Source: Pleodorina starrii
Taxonomy: Eukaryota > Chlorophyta > Chlorophyceae > Chlamydomonadales > Volvocaceae
Length of the DNA: 64,000 nt
Direction: 5' to 3'
Assembly (NCBI GenBank): GCA_030267565.1
Contig: BRXU01000001.1
Location: 4,340,001 to 4,404,000, forward strand
A program made the translations under genes and the position numbers. How positions within the stretch are numbered: the first letter of the stretch is position 1; each line of letters begins with the position of its first letter. The notes below the pieces were generated by a model. The model saw only the letters and a program-made list of their open reading frames with translations. It searched no databases and was not told the DNA's origin. Positions 1-11,674 of this stretch are shown piece after piece.

Positions 1-330
1 GACGCGCCACTCCCTGGCGTGATTGTTGTGCTCAGACACTTTACACACACCTGTGTGCGAGTGATGTTTGGAGGTGGCGCTTGGCCCTCCTTCAGCTTCG
101 TCTCCTTGATGTCGCCACTATAAAACTCTGATAGCTGCGCGCCAAGGAAAGCCGGTGATTGCGGAACCCTCATGCCGTCTCCGGAAAGCGTTGCTCTGCA
201 CCCTCGCCAACAGTCGAACCTTCTGCAGATTCTGGCTAAGCTCCCACAGTCCATCAGACATCCATGCTGGCTTGGCTCCCTTCTTCTTCTTGCCTCCGCC
301 CTTCTTTTTCCCATCCTTCTTAGGAGGCAT
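1..330 (-). CDS. 5' end of an unidentified Lys-rich protein gene (partial)
   Basis: The gene reads leftward out of the window. The first exon (about 330 down to 220) starts with ATG and encodes 37 residues: a strongly basic head (MPPKKDGKKKGGGKKKK) followed by an ordinary stretch with PAWMSDGLWELSQNLQK. A plausible donor (AAG|GTTCGA) follows. A second coding stretch at about 51-107 reads ETKLKEGQAPPPNITRTQ and ends at a CAG|GTGTGT donor. Its acceptor is ambiguous (TAG at about 116 or AAG at about 107), so the joining phase is uncertain. Lys-rich heads of this kind are common on algal cytoskeletal and ciliary proteins, but no domain is visible and I assign no function. The 3' part lies outside the window. 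Confidence 0.5.
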
Positions 331-1345
331 CCTTCCTATCTAAACTTGTACTTAGATTACAAGCTCTAATTTAATTCTCTGCGATGCGACTGCATGCAAA
401 TAATTCGAAGCCTGTGAGCAAATGCACTCTGTGGCGTTTCGTTGTGTGATCAGGCTGGCTTGAGTAGAGTTATGAAATATGTAAATTTTTGTTAGGTTAC
501 TGCATAACTCTTGTTCAATTTATTTTGAGTCGTTTCAGATCGAGTCGGAGAAGCACACGTACCAACGGTCAACCAACGGGAGGTGCATAAAAGCATAAGG
601 GGCTTAGGCATAACATCGGAGGTGCATATTACGCACTGCACGTCGTGAACAAAACGTGCATAGAGTGCCAACTTGCACCTGCAGAGCGGTGTGTTAAATA
701 CTACGCCTGACCCTGCAACTGCTGGCCGTGGAACTAACATTTAGGGCCGCATCCCCCCATCTCCTGGTCGGTCAAGTCGGATACATCTGCTGAACAACAT
801 GGCCGGCAAAGATGGCATCCCTGAGCTAGTCAGTCTCAATGTCTCGGCGTGGTCGCTCAAGGTAGGTGGCCCGGCCGCGAATGTCTCCGTGCGAAGGCAC
901 TGGCCCGTCCAAGGATACCGCCCATCGCAGTCGAGGGACTGTCTGCACATGTGATTATGTCGCCCGTCAATGTGAGCCTCGCATAGTTGCTGTCAGAGCT
1001 GTTCACCGCCGTGACCTGAACGAAGCAAGCGCTGTCTGCCTGAAAATAGGGCTCCTGACCGGTCTTTCTTGAGCTTTGACAGGCCTGAAATAAATTTCAT
1101 TGTGCCCTGCTCCTGAGCTCTTAGCGAAAATCGTTGGTATCATGAGTTCATGACGCACGTGATTGTCCCAGTTGCGGTTGATCACCCTCGCGGTTGATGC
1201 CACACCCCAGCGGACACCCCCATCCCCCGAGCCCAACCTCACGCAACCGCAGAGCGCAATACACACCAGCGCAGCTGGCCAAATGTTGTTGCGTTGATCG
1301 CTTGATCCCACCTTACACAATAAACCACTTCCAGCGCACCAAGAT
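331..1345. other. Intergenic, divergent promoter region
   Basis: About 1 kb between the leftward Lys-rich gene and the rightward GST-like gene. Short reading frames occur on both strands, but none has recognisable motifs or convincing splice partners. It must hold the two divergent promoters; no clear TATA box was recognised. Confidence 0.4.
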
Positions 1346-4279
1346 ATGGCATCGCACTTTGCGGAGCTCTCTCTCACTCTTTGCACATTTACATTACACC
1401 GCCACAACCCCGAATCCGCGCAGGCCCGCTTCGCCCTGAAGTACCACCACGTCACGTATCGTACGACGCCGTACTTGCCGCTCTTCGGCGAGTTCAAGCT
1501 GCGGCTGCGGCTGTGGGAGTGGCGGCGCAAACTCACGGTGCCAGTCATGTTCACACCCAAGGACGGCGTGCTGATGCAGTCGTACGACATTGCGCAGTGG
1601 GCGGACCGCCACAGCGCCCGACCCGACGCGGTGCGCCTGTTCCCAGAGGGCAAGGAGGCGGAGGTCAGCAGGTCGGTTGTCGGTTGTCGGTTGTCTCGGA
1701 AGCCGGGGTCGTGTCGTGTCCTGTGTCATGTGAAGCTGGATCTGGGTAGCTGGCGGGGACTAGAGCTGAGAGCGGAGAGAGTCAGCGTCGCGTTGTTCGG
1801 ACGGGCGAGGGAAGGAAGTCGTATCTTGCTGCCCCAAAGCGGCGCCAATTGTTGCACTGCCCCAGCCCTGTCCTGGCCCTGCCTGCCGTATCGGCGTTCC
1901 AGTGAAAGCCACCACCCACCCACTCACCCACCCGCCCACCCGCCCTCGCATCAGCTGGAACGCCAAGAGCGATGCGGTGCTGTTCCTTGGGCGGGCGGCG
2001 CTGGTGGAGTCGCTGCTGGCTGACCCGGTGGGTGGGTGGGTGGATGGGTGGATGGGTGGCTGCTGAGGTATGGGGCTGAGGTGCGGTGCGGGGCTGAGGT
2101 GCGGTGCGGGGCTGAGGTGCGGTGCGGGGCTGAGGTGCGGTGCGGGGCTGAGGTGCGGTGCGGGGCTGAGGTGCGGTGCGGTGCTGAGGTGCGGTGCGGG
2201 GCTGAGGTGCGGTGCGGGGCTGAGGTGCGGTGCGGTGCTGAGGTGCGGTGCGGTGCTGAGGTGCGGTGCGGGGCTGAGGTGCGGTGCGGGGCTGAGGTGC
2301 GGTGCGGTGCTGAGGTGCGGTGCGGTGCTGAGGTGCGGTGCGGGGCTGAGGTGCGGTGCGGTGCTGAGGTGCGGTGCGGTGCTGAGGTGCGGTGCGGTGC
2401 TGAGGTGCGGTGCGGGGCTGAGGTGCGGTGCGGTGCTGAGGTGCGGTGCGGTGCTGAGGTGCGGTGCGGTGCTGAGGTGCGGTGCGGTGCGGTGCTGAGG
2501 TGCGGTGCGGTGCTGAGGTGCGGTGCGGTGCGGTGCTGAGGTGCGGTGCGGTGCGGTGCGGGGCTGCGTTTGGTGATGTTAAGAGGCGGTCGGTCGCGCT
2601 GCATGACCGGCCCGTGCCGAAACGAGACCTGGAGGGAAGGGATGGAAGTGGAAAGAAGGAGCAGGCCACACGCGACTGCCGCCAATGGAGGGGCGCACGG
2701 AGGGGTGCATCCTGCGTTCCTGCCGTGCATGCGCCGCATGGGCACGGCGCCGAGAGACCCACCCCGGACGCTGGTGGTACCAGCCCGCCCGCTCTGACGT
2801 CGATTTTCGTCGCTCTCGTAGGGTTCAGCACTGTCATGATCAGTCCCCAGCACACACATCTGCACACACACATGCCTGTACGCACCCACACCCACGCGCA
2901 CCCACGCATACCGGTACACCCACACACCCGCGCACCCACGCATACACCCACACCCACACCCACATCCGCACATCCACGCAGGCGGAGCTGCGGCAGCAGG
3001 TGCCCCCCAGCCTGCGGTGGTTGGGGCCGCTGGGGGTGGCGCTGATGACGGCCATCGCCCGGCGCCTGCGTGACAAGTACCGGGCGGAGGCCACCAGCAC
3101 CACTATGGACAAGGTGGGGGGGGGCTGGGGGCTGGGGGCTGGGGGCTGGGCATGGAGCTCCGTTTCGGGCTGGCCTGATGGGATCGGGGTGTGGTGGGGT
3201 CTGAGTTCTGCCTCCCTCCCTCCCTCCCTCCCTCCCTCCCTCCCTGCCTCCCTGCTGTCCTCCCGCCAGGCTCTGGAGGTGCTGCGAGAGGCCCAGGCGG
3301 CTCTGCGGGCCCCGGGGACGGTGGGGGCGGACGGAGAGCGCCACCTGGTGGGCGGGGCGCTGAGCTACGCCGATATGGCGGTGGCGGTGGCGGTGGCGGT
3401 GAGTGGGTGAGGGTGGTGGTGGGGCGCGGCTGGGGTGTTGGGTGTTGGGTGTGGGGACCGTTGTCAGGCCAGGTTCGGTGGCTCGCGTCGAGGGTCGGGC
3501 GGGCAGGCGGTTCTAGCGAGGTCTGGGCGTGGGGAGCTGCGGCTGGCACCGAGGCACCGCCCTCCTCCCCAGGCATGTCCCGCGCCGGATTCGTCGGGGA
3601 GGGGGGGCGCGGACGCAAGTAGGTGCCGGCCTGCCCGTCTGGCGGGCTGTCTGGCCTGTAGCTTCTAGCAGCGGGGCAGGGGATCCCCGACATACGTGAG
3701 CGTTACGTTGCTCCTCGTCCTGATGTTGTTGCTGCTGCTGCTGCTGTGCCGCGGCACGCCACGTTACTCGTCCTGCAGGCAGTGAAGCCGCTGGGGCCGC
3801 CGTACAGCAACAAGGCGCGGCCGCCCATGAAGGAGTTCCTGGTAAGTGCGTGAGTGAGTGCGCTGGTGGATGGGTAGATGGGTGGATGTGAATGACACCG
3901 CCACGTGCGCACGCAATGTGGTCTGGGGGCTGGCGGCCCTCACACCGCGGCCGATCAGACCCGCCACCGCCACGTGCGCACGCAATGCGGTTCCACCCTC
4001 CGCCTCCGCCTCCGCCTCCGCCCGCTTCTCGTCTCGGGCGACCCTTTCCTGCCTCCCAAAGCATTCCTGTGGTGTGTGAGGTGCGCGCGCTGGGCCACGT
4101 CCGCTGCCCTCGCTGCCCCCTCCCTCGGCTCACTGCACTGCCCCCCGCGTACGACACCCTACGTGCGACAGCCGTACCAGGAGGAGTTTGCGGACCTGGT
4201 CGCCTGGCGGGACGCCCTCTTCGCAAAGTACTTCCCCGTCGATTCCGACCGCCGAACCGGCAAGAGCAAGAGCAGCTGA
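1346..4279 (+). CDS. Glutathione S-transferase-like protein
   Basis: Six exons join in phase: 1346-1671, 1955-2027, 2982-3113, 3270-3398, 3779-3841 and 4172-4279 (TGA), giving 276 aa. All introns are GT-AG. Exon 1 has the order of a thioredoxin-fold GST N-terminal domain: beta strand LTLCTFTLHRHNPESAQARFAL, then an extension, then KLTVPVMF with the cis-Pro, then the DGVLMQSYDIAQWAD segment that corresponds to the GST glutathione-contact ES/QS motif. The later exons (AELRQQVPPSLRWLG, ALEVLREAQAALRAPG, LSYADMAVAVAVA) look like the all-helical C-terminal domain. The family conjugates or reduces substrates with glutathione, usually in the cytosol. The subclass cannot be assigned; a non-catalytic GST-fold protein is possible. 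The basic C-terminus ends GKSKSS. Intron 2 is enlarged by a minisatellite. Confidence 0.72.
2070..2565 (+). repeat. 18-bp minisatellite in intron 2 of the GST-like gene
   Basis: About 27 head-to-tail copies of GGGCTGAGGTGCGGTGCG and its GGTGCTGAGGTGCGGTGC variant. The array is strongly G/C skewed between strands. Because the unit is a multiple of 3 it stays open in several frames on both strands (Ala-Glu-Val-Arg-Cys-Gly or His-Arg-Thr-Ala-Pro-Gln), which creates false long ORFs. Confidence 0.95.
2858..2975 (+). repeat. Imperfect CA/CACCCA-rich repeat at the end of intron 2
   Basis: Runs of cacaca, cacccaca and cacgca directly before the exon 3 acceptor (CAG at 2979-2981) form a long C/A-rich tract. 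It is intronic and in no convincing reading frame. Confidence 0.8.
3211..3247 (+). repeat. (CCCT)n microsatellite in intron 3 of the GST-like gene
   Basis: About nine tandem CCCT units lie shortly before the exon 4 acceptor at 3267-3269 and probably act as its polypyrimidine tract. Confidence 0.85.
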
Positions 4280-6354
4280 GCGGTGGGAGGAGGGAGAAGG
4301 CAGGAGGGAGAGGGGTGATGATAAAGAGAAACCGCAGCGAGGGAGAGGCGAGGAGCGGCGATTTAGTGCTTGAGGCAGGGAGGAGCTCCCTGTCGATACG
4401 GCGAAGGCAGGAGTGCGGTTATGTGACTGCGCGCAGCAGGCCGGAACGGTTGGCGGTGTTGAGCTGTTGACTGTTGAGTCATGTCGTGTCAGAGCGGGTC
4501 CGGATTGTGGCAGCAGCCGAGCGCTTCAGCGTATGGAAGCGTCAGAGGAGAAGGTGTGAAAGGGTGTGAAGGGCAGTAGATTCTAGGTCAAAAGCGGTAG
4601 TGGAGGGATGTGGGTTGGGTTTTCGGCGGGTTTGGCAACGGTCGGGTTGTGGGCGACGTGCTGTACGGCATACTTTGTGAGGGGGACAACGCACGAGTCG
4701 GGCGCGTGGTGCTCATCAGGCTCCAGGTTCCAGCTTCCTTGCACGAACACCCTAGCGCGGTGTGCAACAGTATGGCAGTTCTGTACTCGGCAGAAATTGT
4801 ACGATGTTTAAGGGCAGTGCACGACAATCAGTTGTTGGCCGCGTTTGTTTTCGTCGCCATATGGCGTATGCCATGTCCTGGTTAGGACAATTCTTTCTCT
4901 CTGACGGGCTGCCATGGCCAATCGGTGGGGGTTCTGACTCCGCAGCTGCGATGCTGGTGACATGTTTACCCATTTGTACATACACACAAATACATCAGCA
5001 AAACGTCCGGTGTCTTCTCCCTGTCCTTCCTAATCTCCACCCTCCGCTGTTGACTGTCACAATGTCAACTGTCATCCAGCATTTCATGACATCGGCGGCC
5101 GCTTTTGCTTTCGGCTGGCTTGGTTGGCTTGTTTACACGCACATACCATTATGAGAGAGGTGGCTGCAACCTTGCAAGGCTGCTGGGGCATATTTCGGGG
5201 ATTGCTGCGTGGCTGTAAACGAAGGCTGCTTGGCTAGCCAGCTGCGCATGAGGGCCGCCGCCGCCGGCCCTGTCATCGGAAGGCCCGTCTCTTGACGGCT
5301 TGGTCCTTCACATACTGTATACAGCTGTACAGGCACTGCATTAGGTGGCTCCTAGGGCAGACATAAATACGTGCGAACCCCAAGCGGCGTCGCCTGGCGT
5401 CGCGCTTCCCCACGCTCGTGCTTCCGGCGGTGCCACCGTTGCCACCCCACCGCTTTGGCAGCACTGGGCAGTGGGCACCAGGGGCCACCCTACATGCATT
5501 AGGCATACTAACGGCGTTACTCAATGGAGCAGCTAGCGGTTGTTACAGCGGGCCACGAAAGGGCCGAGTTCTTCAGCACAACGTATAGCTGAATGCCGCG
5601 TCGCCGCCGCCCTGTTCAGGGTGGGCGGCGGTTGGCGGTTACCAAGTCGTCGCTGCAGCGGTTGATCGGAGAGTGAGCTGAGGCGCTGAACATCCTAAGT
5701 TGTGATTCTATAGCCGGGAATGTTCACACTGCGACAAACGGGTGCGTTATTGGATAACTTGGGCATGTCATAATCTTGCTACCTTGCCATGGTTTGGTTC
5801 TGGGTCTTTATTCGCTCATAAAAATGCAAAGGAGTTGTAGACGTACAGAATCAAATACGCGGAACAGACAATATGTTCCCAAAATCTCCACAAACAAATT
5901 CAAGCATACAACACCTTGCGGTCCTTCATCACTTGCAGATGATCTGACGTGTTGAGGAAGCTGTGAAGCGATACGAAGACACGTTATAACGCTGTCGTCA
6001 TGCGCCTTCTATCACAAGGATTTTATATTGGATTTATACAAGCCTGTCCAGAACCTTGCAAAGTTGATACTGTGCAAACTGTGACAGCCCCAGCACTCAG
6101 GGGTGAATTTTCTGACACCTCGGCCAGACATATAAGCCGGACGCCTAACAGTCGGCTAATTATCGACGAATAAATTTATTTGCGGAGCCTGGGAAGCTTG
6201 TCAAAAATAGCGAACACTATGAAACGACTTCTGGAGTGACCTGGGTGATTCCCACGGAGCCTTAACTAGTCCTCACGGGAGAGGCCTGAGATCATTTGCA
6301 CTTGTCGTTGGCAAGCGCAGTCCGTCTCGCCTTAAAACCCCTGACTGCCGGGTC
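4280..6354. other. 3' UTR of the GST-like gene and intergenic spacer
   Basis: About 2.1 kb with no credible coding region. The left part should be the long 3' UTR of the GST-like gene, ending near the TGTAA at 5214. The right part should contain the promoter of the SDR gene. Short frames here lack motifs and splice support. Confidence 0.4.
5214..5218 (+). terminator. Candidate TGTAA poly(A) signal for the GST-like gene
   Basis: TGTAA is the usual chlorophyte polyadenylation signal. This copy lies 935 nt after the stop codon. A five-base match is weak evidence alone. Confidence 0.3.
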
Positions 6355-7426
6355 ATGCCCGCGGCCATGGGCACGCCTCCACCCCATGTTGCCACGTGCT
6401 GCGGCAGTGCGACAGCTACCAGGCGCGCCCTTATCACAGGCGGCAGTGGCTATCTAGGTTTCCGGCTGGCGACCGCGCTCGTTAAGCACGGCGTCGAAGT
6501 GGTCCTGTTGGACATTGCGCCGCCCTCGCAGCCCCTGCCGTCAGGCGTGCAATTCTTCGCTGGAAGCGTTGCAGATGCAGCCGCGGTAGCCGCAGCCTTC
6601 AGCGGCTGCCGACCAGGCTGCTCCGAGCCGACGGGCGTCCGGCCGCTTGACGTCGTTTTCCACGTGGCGTCGTACGGCATGTCCGGCCGGGAGCTCCGAG
6701 ACCGCGCCAAGATCTTTTCCGTGAACGTGGGCGGCACGCGCAACATCATTTCGGCATGCCTACGCTACGGCGTGCCACGTCTGGTGTACGTCTCGACCTG
6801 CAACGTCATTTTCGTTGGCAGGTGGGTGTCTCAGCGCTGCCAACGTTGAGGCTGAGAGCGAGTTGCCAGCTTGCCAACACCGCTATATCTCGCGTGGTGC
6901 TGAACTGCGCTACGCTGCCGTGCGCTGCCCTCCTTCCTTCCTCCAATCACTCTTTCCATTCGGCAGCCCTGCCGTGCTGCACGCCTCGCGGCCGGTGCAC
7001 CATCTCTCCTCGCCTTCGGTCCGCCCTGACGCACGTCCCTGTCCTCTTCAGTCTTCCTCTTCGTACCCACATTTGTACCCACATTCGTACCCACGTTCGT
7101 ACCCACGTTCGTACCCACATGCGACCATCACCCCCTCCCCGTGAATCACCGACTGGCCCACGCCCGGCCCGCTACATCCCGCTGGACATTCCCTCCCGAG
7201 CCGAGCAGGCCCATCAGCGGCGGCGACGAGACGGCGGCCTACCCGCCTCCCACCGCCTACAAAGACGCCTACAGCGCCACGAAAGCCCAGGCAGAGCGGC
7301 TGGTGCGTGAGGCCAACGGCCGTCCCCTGCTGCTACAGTCGCCGGCAGCAGCGGGAACCGACGAACCATCCAACGGCGCGAGCGGCTGGGCACAAGAGTC
7401 GCCGCCGCCGGCGGCAGCGGCGGCAG

Positions 7427-7457
<31 letters not shown>

Positions 7458-9015
7458 CGAGGAACCACCCACGAGTCGCGGCCGCCAGCACGGGGACGCG
7501 GCCGCGGGGCCCGCAGGGCCCAGTGGTGCGCGTCGAGATGCAACCCCAGGGCACCAGCAGGAACAGCAGCCGCCGCCGCAGCAGCAAACGGGCGGCAGTT
7601 CCGGGCGGCTGTACACGTGCTGCATTCGGTCGACGGGGATCTGGGGCCCGGGGGAGACGCGTCACCAACCGCGCGTCATACGGATGGTTCGCGCGGGGCT
7701 GTTCCAGGCCACCTTCGGGGAACCCGCCAGCCTCAGCGACTGGTGAGTGAGCTGTGGTTGTGACAGTGGGCTACAGCGACTGATGGGGGTGAGCATCCGT
7801 TGAGGACCGTCAAGGGCGGTGGAATTTGCCTTTGGCAGCTGGGTCTCAACTTCAACTCGACCCGCCGTCGACCCGCATGCTGTCGGCCCGCGCCAACGCC
7901 CGCTACACCTGCCGTACTCCCTATCCGGCTGCCGTACTCCCTGCCCTCCTAGGATCCACGTGGACAACCTGGTGCAGATCCTGATCCTGGCCGAGCGCAA
8001 CCTCCGATTGCCGGAGCCCAGGGCTGGCCCCAACAACCAGGCGCCGCCATCCTCCGGTGCTGCTGACGATGACGAGGGCGACCGTCACGGTCGGGCAGCC
8101 CCTGTCGCCGCCGACGAGGGCGACCGTCACGGTCGGGCAGCCCCTGTCGCCGCCGACGAGGGCGACCGTCACGGTCGGGCAGCCCCCGTCGCCGCCGACG
8201 AGGGCGACCGTCACGGTCGGGTAGACCCCGTCGCCGCTGGACAGGTCTACTACGCCTCCGATGGCCAGCCCATCAACAACTTTCTTCACGTGAGCTTTCT
8301 TCACTGCAATACCGACCTTATCAGTTATCACGTGACGATTTGTCGGCTCCCGATACGGCCTCCTCGACCAGGACTCGGCGCGACTACCGGTAGTATCCAA
8401 TCGCTTGCCCAGCCACCGTTCCCACCATGCGACCCGCGCCCTTTTTACCCTGATTTCCTTCCCGACCGTGTCTTCGATCCCCATGTGCCACACCTCCGAT
8501 CCAAGCCCGGCCCTCCCTGATCCGTCCTTTCGTTTGCCTCCCTTTGCGTCAACCCCCAGTTCAAGCCCTTCATCACGGGCCTCGGCTACCGCTACCCCGC
8601 CCTCAACGTCCCCTTCGCGCTCGTCTACGCCATCGCGGCGCTCATAGAGGTAGCCTGGCCGCTCCTCAGCCGCCTGGTGGCCGACCCGCCTCTGACCTGC
8701 ATGGAGGTGGACAAGTGCTGCATCGAACACTGGTTTGACATCGGCAAGGCACGACGGGAGCTGGGCTACGCACCGGCGGCGTACGACAGGGGCGAGGTGG
8801 TCCGGCATATGGCGGCGCAGGGCTGGGCGGCCGCCGGCGCGGGCACGCGGGGTTCCAAGCTGGCGGCGGCGGGGTTGGGCGGTAGTGGGGGCAAGGCAAG
8901 GCGGGGGGTGCTGGAAGTGGGTGCGGTGACGATGTGGGCGGTGGCGCTGGCGGTGGCGGTGCTGCTGCTGGCGGCGGCGTATGGGGCGGGCGGCAGCTCT
9001 CTGCGGCTGCTGTAG
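6355..9015 (+). CDS. SDR42E1-like 3-beta-hydroxysteroid dehydrogenase/isomerase-family protein
   Basis: Four exons join in phase: 6355-6821, 7218-7742, 7953-8289 and 8560-9015 (TAG), giving 594 aa. Exon 1 has the Rossmann NAD(P)-binding motif GGSGYLG (residues 29-35), then LLDIAPPS, HVASYGMSGRE (103-112) and STCNVIF. Exon 2 has the catalytic YxxxK (YSATK, Tyr174/Lys178), then RSTGIWGPGE. Exon 3 has WIHVDNLVQ and YYASDGQPINNF. Exon 4 has GLGYRYP and IGKARRELGY. This order is that of SDR42E1/3-beta-HSD-type sterol-modifying reductases, membrane-associated enzymes that oxidise or isomerise a sterol hydroxyl with NAD(P). A C-terminal hydrophobic helix (TMWAVALAVAVLLLAAA) fits a membrane anchor. 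The protein is far longer than the roughly 390-residue animal relative because of Ala/Gln-rich and repeat insertions in exons 2 and 3. The substrate is unknown. Confidence 0.82.
7067..7120 (+). repeat. 12-bp tandem repeat in intron 1 of the SDR gene
   Basis: About five copies of a CGTACCCACATT-like unit (variants with ACGTT) inside the 6822-7217 intron. Confidence 0.85.
8071..8238 (+). repeat. Coding 42-bp tandem repeat in SDR exon 3
   Basis: Four 42-bp copies encode Asp-Glu-Gly-Asp-Arg-His-Gly-Arg-Ala-Ala-Pro-Val-Ala-Ala. Each contains the palindrome GACCGTCACGGTC. The repeat stays in frame and sits between the VDNLVQ helix and YYASDGQP, a loop region of the fold, so it is probably tolerated as a flexible insertion. 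Confidence 0.95.
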
Positions 9016-10678
9016 TAGTGTGGGTACGCGCGGAGCGGTTGTCCTGGCGGGCTGTGCTGGTGTTGCCGTGTACGCTTTTGACACGTTGCATTTGTTAGGC
9101 ACTAGCGTGGCACCGCTTCTTACTTTTGTTGCCTCCGAGTTTTCCTTTGCCGAGTTGGGGGCCGAGTTGGGGGTTGATGCGTTCACGGCAATGCGTGGAG
9201 ATCGGAGACTGGAAAAATCGCACAACCCGTACATGCTCAGACGGAACCGTATTGTCACTTCACCGTGCCACGAAACACATTGCACACTGCAGGTTCACCG
9301 TAACATCGTGTCCGTGCGATGTTCAGCATCGTTTCGGATGGCAAACCCTTCGGAAAAGACCGCCAGCAACTAAGCTACCCGGCCAAGTCACAGAGCATTC
9401 GGGTGACGCAGGCTACAACAGCTTTCCAAACGTTCCAAACCCCACACGGATCATGGCTGCGCGTCGCAGCTGCAGCCGCAGGGCATCCCACGTCAGCAAC
9501 GGACAGCCACCGCCAAGCCCTCTTAGTAAACCAACCTCGGCAGCACCCTGGTCAGACCGCGCGCGCCCAAGTCTCTCAACCTCTCAAACCCTGGTCAACG
9601 CTCGGGGCTGTAAAGGTCGAGTCATGCACCCTGCTGGCATACATCAACTTTGCCGAGCATTGGTCGGCGATGCAGCTGACGCATCATAATACGGCACCCC
9701 TTCCTACAACGCAAGACAACGCAAGACAGCATCGCGAGGGAGCATGAGGAAGCCGTATGTGCCTGGTACATGTCCAGACCAGGTACAGACACGCAGGAAG
9801 GCGTACTGGCTCCCACCACATCCAACAAACAACAGGGTTAACACCAGCCTGGGCCCGACCCATATGCTTTGATGAGGTCCCTGGGATGGGTCGCCAACTC
9901 GCCATGCTCACCGGAACACACCGCTGTGCGGAACCAGGTGCGAAGCCGCGGCAGCCGGCAGACGTGTGTCCACGCCGCCGGCTCAACTCAAAACGCCGCG
10001 GGCATCCGGAACCTTTACCTTGCCGCACGCCGAAATACGGCCCCCGTAGCACGTGTGTGCTCACCGTCACGAGGCATTTGCACACCTTCACGAACAGCTG
10101 CATGAAGGGAGACTGAACCAGCGAAACCAGCTTCCGTGCGTGGCAGTTCACCATGTGCCCCAAGAGCGTGGCCAGCGGGATTGCTGCTGTCTACGCGTCC
10201 GCCTGCAGCCCCTTACGTACCCCATCTCAAGGCCCACCGAGCGGGCCTCCGCCGCCCCAGCTTGCTAGCCGCACTTTCCTCCCTAACCACACATCGGATT
10301 TCAGCATCCCCGGAAGACGCATCGGCAGTGTAGCCTCGTGCTGCCGCGTACCGCCGGGACCCACATCACTGCGGGCGCTCTCCCGGGACCCGCGCAAGGA
10401 CAGCGACCCGGCGCGGGGCGGCGCGCCTTGCGTACACGTATACAGCTCCCGACGCGGCAACGGCGCCGCAACCGCCGCCGCCGCCGCTGCAGTGCTGCGC
10501 TGCTGGCCGCACCCGCCTGCCGCTTGCCCCCCGCCGCTCCATTCGCTGCTCGGTGTGCGTGCGGACATGCCCGCGCTGGCTGCCCCAGGACCCAGAGCGC
10601 CAGGACTCCATCGCGGCAGGGGCGGCCCTCCACATCCGCTGGTGGGCATCCCTGGAGTCGAGCTCATGCTCCTCCTGC
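9016..10678. other. Convergent intergenic region between the SDR gene and ispD
   Basis: About 1.7 kb between two genes transcribed toward each other, so it should hold both 3' UTRs. No convincing coding region was found; the short frames have no motifs. Confidence 0.4.
9609..9613 (+). terminator. Candidate TGTAA poly(A) signal for the SDR gene
   Basis: TGTAA lies about 600 nt after the stop codon, a normal distance for a chlorophyte 3' UTR. The call rests on the motif alone. Confidence 0.35.
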
Positions 10679-11674
10679 TCATGCCGCCGCGACCACCGGC
10701 GCCGCATGCGCCCTCTCCTCGAGGAACTTCTCCGCCACGGCCATGTCGTCCGGCGTTGTGACCTTGATGTTGGTGTACGACCCGGGCGTGATCTTGACGG
10801 GCCGGCCCATGGCCTCGATGATCGACACGTCATCCGTCACCTCGAGGTTCTCCCGTTTGACCAGGTCAAAGCCCTCGCGCAGCAGGCCGGGGCGGATGCA
10901 CTGCGGCGTCTGCACCTCCCACAGCTTCGACCGCTGCAGCGTCTTGATGACCATGAGGTCCTTGTCGACCTCCTTGATGGTGGGTTTCACCTGCACGCCC
11001 AGCACCGCGGCGCCGACCGCGAGGCCATCGGACATGCACTTCGCCGCATCCTCGGGCGTCACCAGCGGCCGCGCCGAGTCGTGGACCGCCACGATGGCCG
11101 CATCGGGCTCCACCTGCTGCAGGCCGTTGAAGACCGAGTCCTGGCGCTCGGGTCCGGGCAGCGCCCACTTGAATTTGATGTGCGATGGCAGGCCCGGGAA
11201 GCGCTTCTCAAAGACGTCGCGCCATGAGGGGTCACAGACGATGACAATTTCGCCGACCTCCGGCATGCGAGCAAAGGTCTCCAGCGAGTAGGTCGCGATG
11301 GGCTGGCCGCGCAGCTCAAGGTACTGCTTGGGGATGGCCGCACCCATACGCTTGCCGACGCCTCCGGCGAGCAACACGACGGAGACCGATCCGGGCTGAA
11401 GCGACCCCGCTGCAGAGCCGCTAGCTCGCACCACGAGCGACGTCCGTCCGCCACGAGAAGAGACAGCGCAATGAGCGCGGCGAGTCGGTGCAGCAACGCA
11501 TTGACTGCTGGCAAAAGGAGCAACTCCAACGCGTGAAATTGGCTTAATGCATTGAATGCTGCATAATTCAAGCTTGCCGCGCACCGCGTTGCATTTCTGC
11601 ACTGATCGCTGTGCTTGCATTTTTCGACTCGTCGAGCTTGCGCTGGTGAGCGATACTAATATACGTGCTCTCAT
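10679..11674 (-). CDS. ispD: 2-C-methyl-D-erythritol 4-phosphate cytidylyltransferase, plastid
   Basis: Makes CDP-methylerythritol from MEP and CTP in the plastid isoprenoid (MEP) pathway. One uninterrupted 331-aa frame. Visible motifs: the nucleotide-binding signature [19 protein letters not shown] (from residue 101; Arg109 and Lys116 match the catalytic Arg/Lys of the family), GPERQDSV, the family signature [11 protein letters not shown] (about 196-205), WEVQTPQ (about 252-258) and TDDVSIIE (280-287). About 85 N-terminal residues rich in Arg, Ser and Ala form a transit peptide with a probable cleavage after VVRA (residue 84). The first ATG (11674) lies just after a TATA-like TTTATAT, so the ATG at residue 19 (11620) may be the true start. 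It is downstream of the WD40 gene on the same strand. The lack of introns stands out against its neighbours. Confidence 0.93.
   Translation of the reverse strand: MRARILVSLTSASSTSRKMQAQRSVQKCNAVRGKLELCSIQCIKPISRVGVAPFASSQCVAAPTRRAHCAVSSRGGRTSLVVRASGSAAGSLQPGSVSVVLLAGGVGKRMGAAIPKQYLELRGQPIATYSLETFARMPEVGEIVIVCDPSWRDVFEKRFPGLPSHIKFKWALPGPERQDSVFNGLQQVEPDAAIVAVHDSARPLVTPEDAAKCMSDGLAVGAAVLGVQVKPTIKEVDKDLMVIKTLQRSKLWEVQTPQCIRPGLLREGFDLVKRENLEVTDDVSIIEAMGRPVKITPGSYTNIKVTTPDDMAVAEKFLEERAHAAPVVAAA

Noticed and set aside
1782..3344. A 520-codon minus-strand frame of His-Arg-Thr-Ala-Pro-Gln repeats
   Set aside because: It is the reverse reading of the 18-bp minisatellite in the GST-like intron, stays open only because the unit is a multiple of three, and has no conserved domain.
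7921..9285. A 454-codon minus-strand frame opposite the SDR gene
   Set aside because: It crosses exons and introns of the well-supported SDR gene and shows only repeat-derived composition.
10338..11291. A long plus-strand frame opposite ispD
   Set aside because: Antisense shadow of a GC-rich coding exon; ispD on the other strand carries all family motifs.
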